This document shows positions 5,712-6,806 of a stretch of DNA of 6,806 nucleotides, piece by piece (the stretch's first letter is position 1; each line of letters starts with the position of its first letter). Location: assembly GCA_017500625.1 (NCBI GenBank), contig JAFVYX010000040.1, positions 1 through 6,806 of the forward strand. The letters are read 5' to 3'. The notes below the pieces were generated by a model. The model was not told where the DNA came from. It saw only the letters and a program-made list of their open reading frames with translations, and searched no databases. A program made the position numbers and the translations under genes. Source of the stretch: Clostridia bacterium. GTDB lineage: Bacteria > Bacillota_A > Clostridia > Oscillospirales > CAG-272.

Positions 5712-5731
5712 TTATGCCAAAATCGGCCGTC
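5712..5731 (+). repeat. Direct repeat, copy 2 of 2
   Basis: This is the partner of 5486-5505, offset by 226 bp, sharing the 14-bp core at 5718-5731. It lies between the stop codon of the NagB-like gene (5738-5740) and that gene's terminator, so it would be transcribed in that gene's 3' untranslated region. Confidence 0.75.
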
Positions 5732-5737
5732 CCGGGA

Positions 5738-6715
5738 TTAATAACCGACCTGCTCCCAGCAATCAAACGGCGCGGCCAGCTCCTCGCTGACGTACACCTG
5801 AGTCTTCATGAGCTGGAGCATCGAGCTCGGCACGTAGGGCGTCACGGGGCCGTGAAGCACCAGGCGCGAGGTCATTCTCTGCCAGGACGAGAAGGTGCAG
5901 TTCGTGAGGAGGGCGTGGACCTCGATCCTCTCGCGGGCGTTCTTGACGTCGTACGGGCCGATCGTCGCGGCGCAGGGCGGCACGTCGGCGATGTAGCCCG
6001 ACTGGCCGAACACGCCGTGGAGCGAGTTCTGAGCGACGGTGAGGGGGTGAAGCTTCACGACCTTGGCCTTCTGATCGAAGTACTCGTCGTCAAGGCTCGT
6101 CAGGATCTCCTTGTTGCCGAGGAACTCGGGAACGGGATCGATGAAGGCCATGTGACCGGTCCAACCGGGCGAGGAGGAGCAGATGTCGGCGCCGCCCTCA
6201 CCGCAATCGGTGATCATATCCGAGTAGTAGGAGATGTTCTTGTTGGTGGGGTAGTTGACGTTGGCCATGGGCATGCGGAGCTTCGGATCGATCTGGTACA
6301 CGAAGTACTTGAGCATCGAGTGAGCAAAGCCCGACTGGTAGGTCTCGGGGGCAATGTTGCCGTCCTGATCGGCCCACTCGTCCATCGCAAAGAGGTGGAC
6401 CTTCGAGCAGTCGACCTTGAAGTAGTTGATGAGCTGGGCGAGAGGAATGTAGGTCTCGGGCTCGGGGTTACCGAGGATCAGCGTGATCTTCTTGCCGTTC
6501 TCGGAGGCCTCCTTGATGCGCGAGAAGAGGGTGGCGATCAGCATGGGGTGGGGGTTCTGCATGACCTTGATGTTAAAATCGGGGTTTTGGTGCTTCTCCA
6601 GGTCCTTGCCGCTGATCTTGCGGAGGCGCTCGCACACCTCTCTGTCCTTAAAGGGCACGTATTCCGCGCACTTAAAGTCAAATCTGGTGGGGGGATCGAA
6701 GATGATGTCTTTCAT
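5738..6715 (-). CDS. Divergent NagB-like protein (glucosamine-6-phosphate deaminase/isomerase fold)
   Basis: This 325-residue cytoplasmic protein starts at ATG 6715 with AAGGAG (6724-6729) 8 nt upstream. It aligns by eye with NagB: KVHLFAMDEWAD (105-116) matches the MDEY segment, PETYQSGF (123-130) matches PESYYSFM, and GWTGHMAFIDP (184-194) matches GNDGHIAFNEP. The MDEW aspartate D112 and the GH histidine H188 are kept. However, the NagB position D141 is T186, E148 is D193, and the phosphate loop GGTP is replaced by GNPEPETY (82-89). It is about 60 residues longer than E. coli NagB. From memory, a subgroup annotated as glucosamine-6-phosphate isomerase in several phyla shares MDEW, RMPxAN, LHPLTxAQN and TIGPxDV, as seen here at 147-152, 213-222 and beyond. 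A sugar-phosphate role is likely but the reaction is uncertain. It follows another minus-strand gene after 59 bp and may be in its operon. Confidence 0.82.
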   Translation of the reverse strand: MKDIIFDPPTRFDFKCAEYVPFKDREVCERLRKISGKDLEKHQNPDFNIKVMQNPHPMLIATLFSRIKEASENGKKITLILGNPEPETYIPLAQLINYFKVDCSKVHLFAMDEWADQDGNIAPETYQSGFAHSMLKYFVYQIDPKLRMPMANVNYPTNKNISYYSDMITDCGEGGADICSSSPGWTGHMAFIDPVPEFLGNKEILTSLDDEYFDQKAKVVKLHPLTVAQNSLHGVFGQSGYIADVPPCAATIGPYDVKNARERIEVHALLTNCTFSSWQRMTSRLVLHGPVTPYVPSSMLQLMKTQVYVSEELAAPFDCWEQVGY

Positions 6716-6744
6716 GTCTTTTTCTCCTTTTTTTATTTATCGGT

Positions 6745-6757
6745 CGGGCAAAGCCCG
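6745..6757. other. Short hairpin in the gap between two minus-strand genes
   Basis: CGGGC-AAA-GCCCG forms a 5-bp GC-rich stem with a 3-nt loop between the stop codon at 6775 and the SD of the NagB-like gene. No T-tract follows on either strand, so it is not a typical terminator. No promoter is evident in the 59-bp gap, which supports co-transcription of the two genes. Confidence 0.35.
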
Positions 6758-6774
6758 TAGGGGTAACAAGAAAA

Positions 6775-6806
6775 TTACTTCACGCGCTCGCCGCCAAGGT
6801 AAACGC
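6775..6806 (-). CDS. C-terminal end of an upstream gene, possibly an amidohydrolase such as nagA
   Basis: Only the last nine codons and the stop are inside the window; they read VYLGGERVK. A single short strand of the type V-Y-x-G-G-x-x-V is common at the C-terminus of amidohydrolases, including N-acetylglucosamine-6-phosphate deacetylase. Position directly upstream of a NagB-like gene makes nagA plausible. This is an inference from context; nine residues cannot identify a family, and even the frame rests on the absence of other evidence. Confidence 0.4.
   Translation of the reverse strand, partial: VYLGGERVK

Noticed and set aside
5486..5731. Island as a classical MITE or IS remnant
   Set aside because: No terminal inverted repeats were found just inside the 20-bp repeats and there is no transposase fragment. 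The repeats are kept as an unexplained observation.
5672..6760. Long plus-strand open frame opposite the NagB-like gene
   Set aside because: It begins inside a terminator hairpin and is the complement of a gene with NagB motifs and a good SD.

Overview
This 6.8 kb window looks like chromosomal DNA from a GC-rich anaerobic member of the Bacillota, probably a gut-type Clostridia. The clues are strong AGGAGG-type ribosome binding sites, sigma-A-like promoters in short AT-rich gaps, a PepV-type dipeptidase, a PflX-type radical SAM enzyme, and a MutY with the C-terminal FSH loop known from Gram-positive enzymes. This assignment is an inference from protein families, not from a marker gene. No phage, insertion sequence, CRISPR array, tRNA or rRNA was seen.

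Layout from left to right. A GH109-like Gfo/Idh/MocA oxidoreductase runs off the left edge on the minus strand. It has a near-consensus promoter flanked by two inverted repeats. The A/G adenine glycosylase gene mutY follows, also on the minus strand. It diverges from a gene for a DUF2310-like zinc-ribbon protein on the plus strand, and that promoter carries an inverted repeat exactly in its -35/-10 spacer. After an intrinsic terminator, a two-gene plus-strand unit encodes an M20/PepV-like metallodipeptidase and a PflX-like radical SAM protein, overlapping by 8 bp. A bidirectional terminator closes this unit.

A gene-free stretch of about 280 bp (5454-5737) then separates convergent genes. It holds several stem-loops, including an unusually regular 58-nt hairpin, and two copies of a 20-bp direct repeat spaced 226 bp apart. 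Beyond it, on the minus strand, lie a divergent NagB-like (glucosamine-6-phosphate deaminase fold) gene and, upstream of it, the last codons of another gene that could be an amidohydrolase such as nagA.

Functionally the window is mostly housekeeping: base-excision repair, dipeptide breakdown, an iron-sulfur radical enzyme, and sugar or amino-sugar enzymes at both ends. The least explained parts are the structured, repeat-flanked intergenic island, the NagB-like protein with substituted catalytic positions, and the palindromes on two promoters. No multigene system that is clearly new was found.
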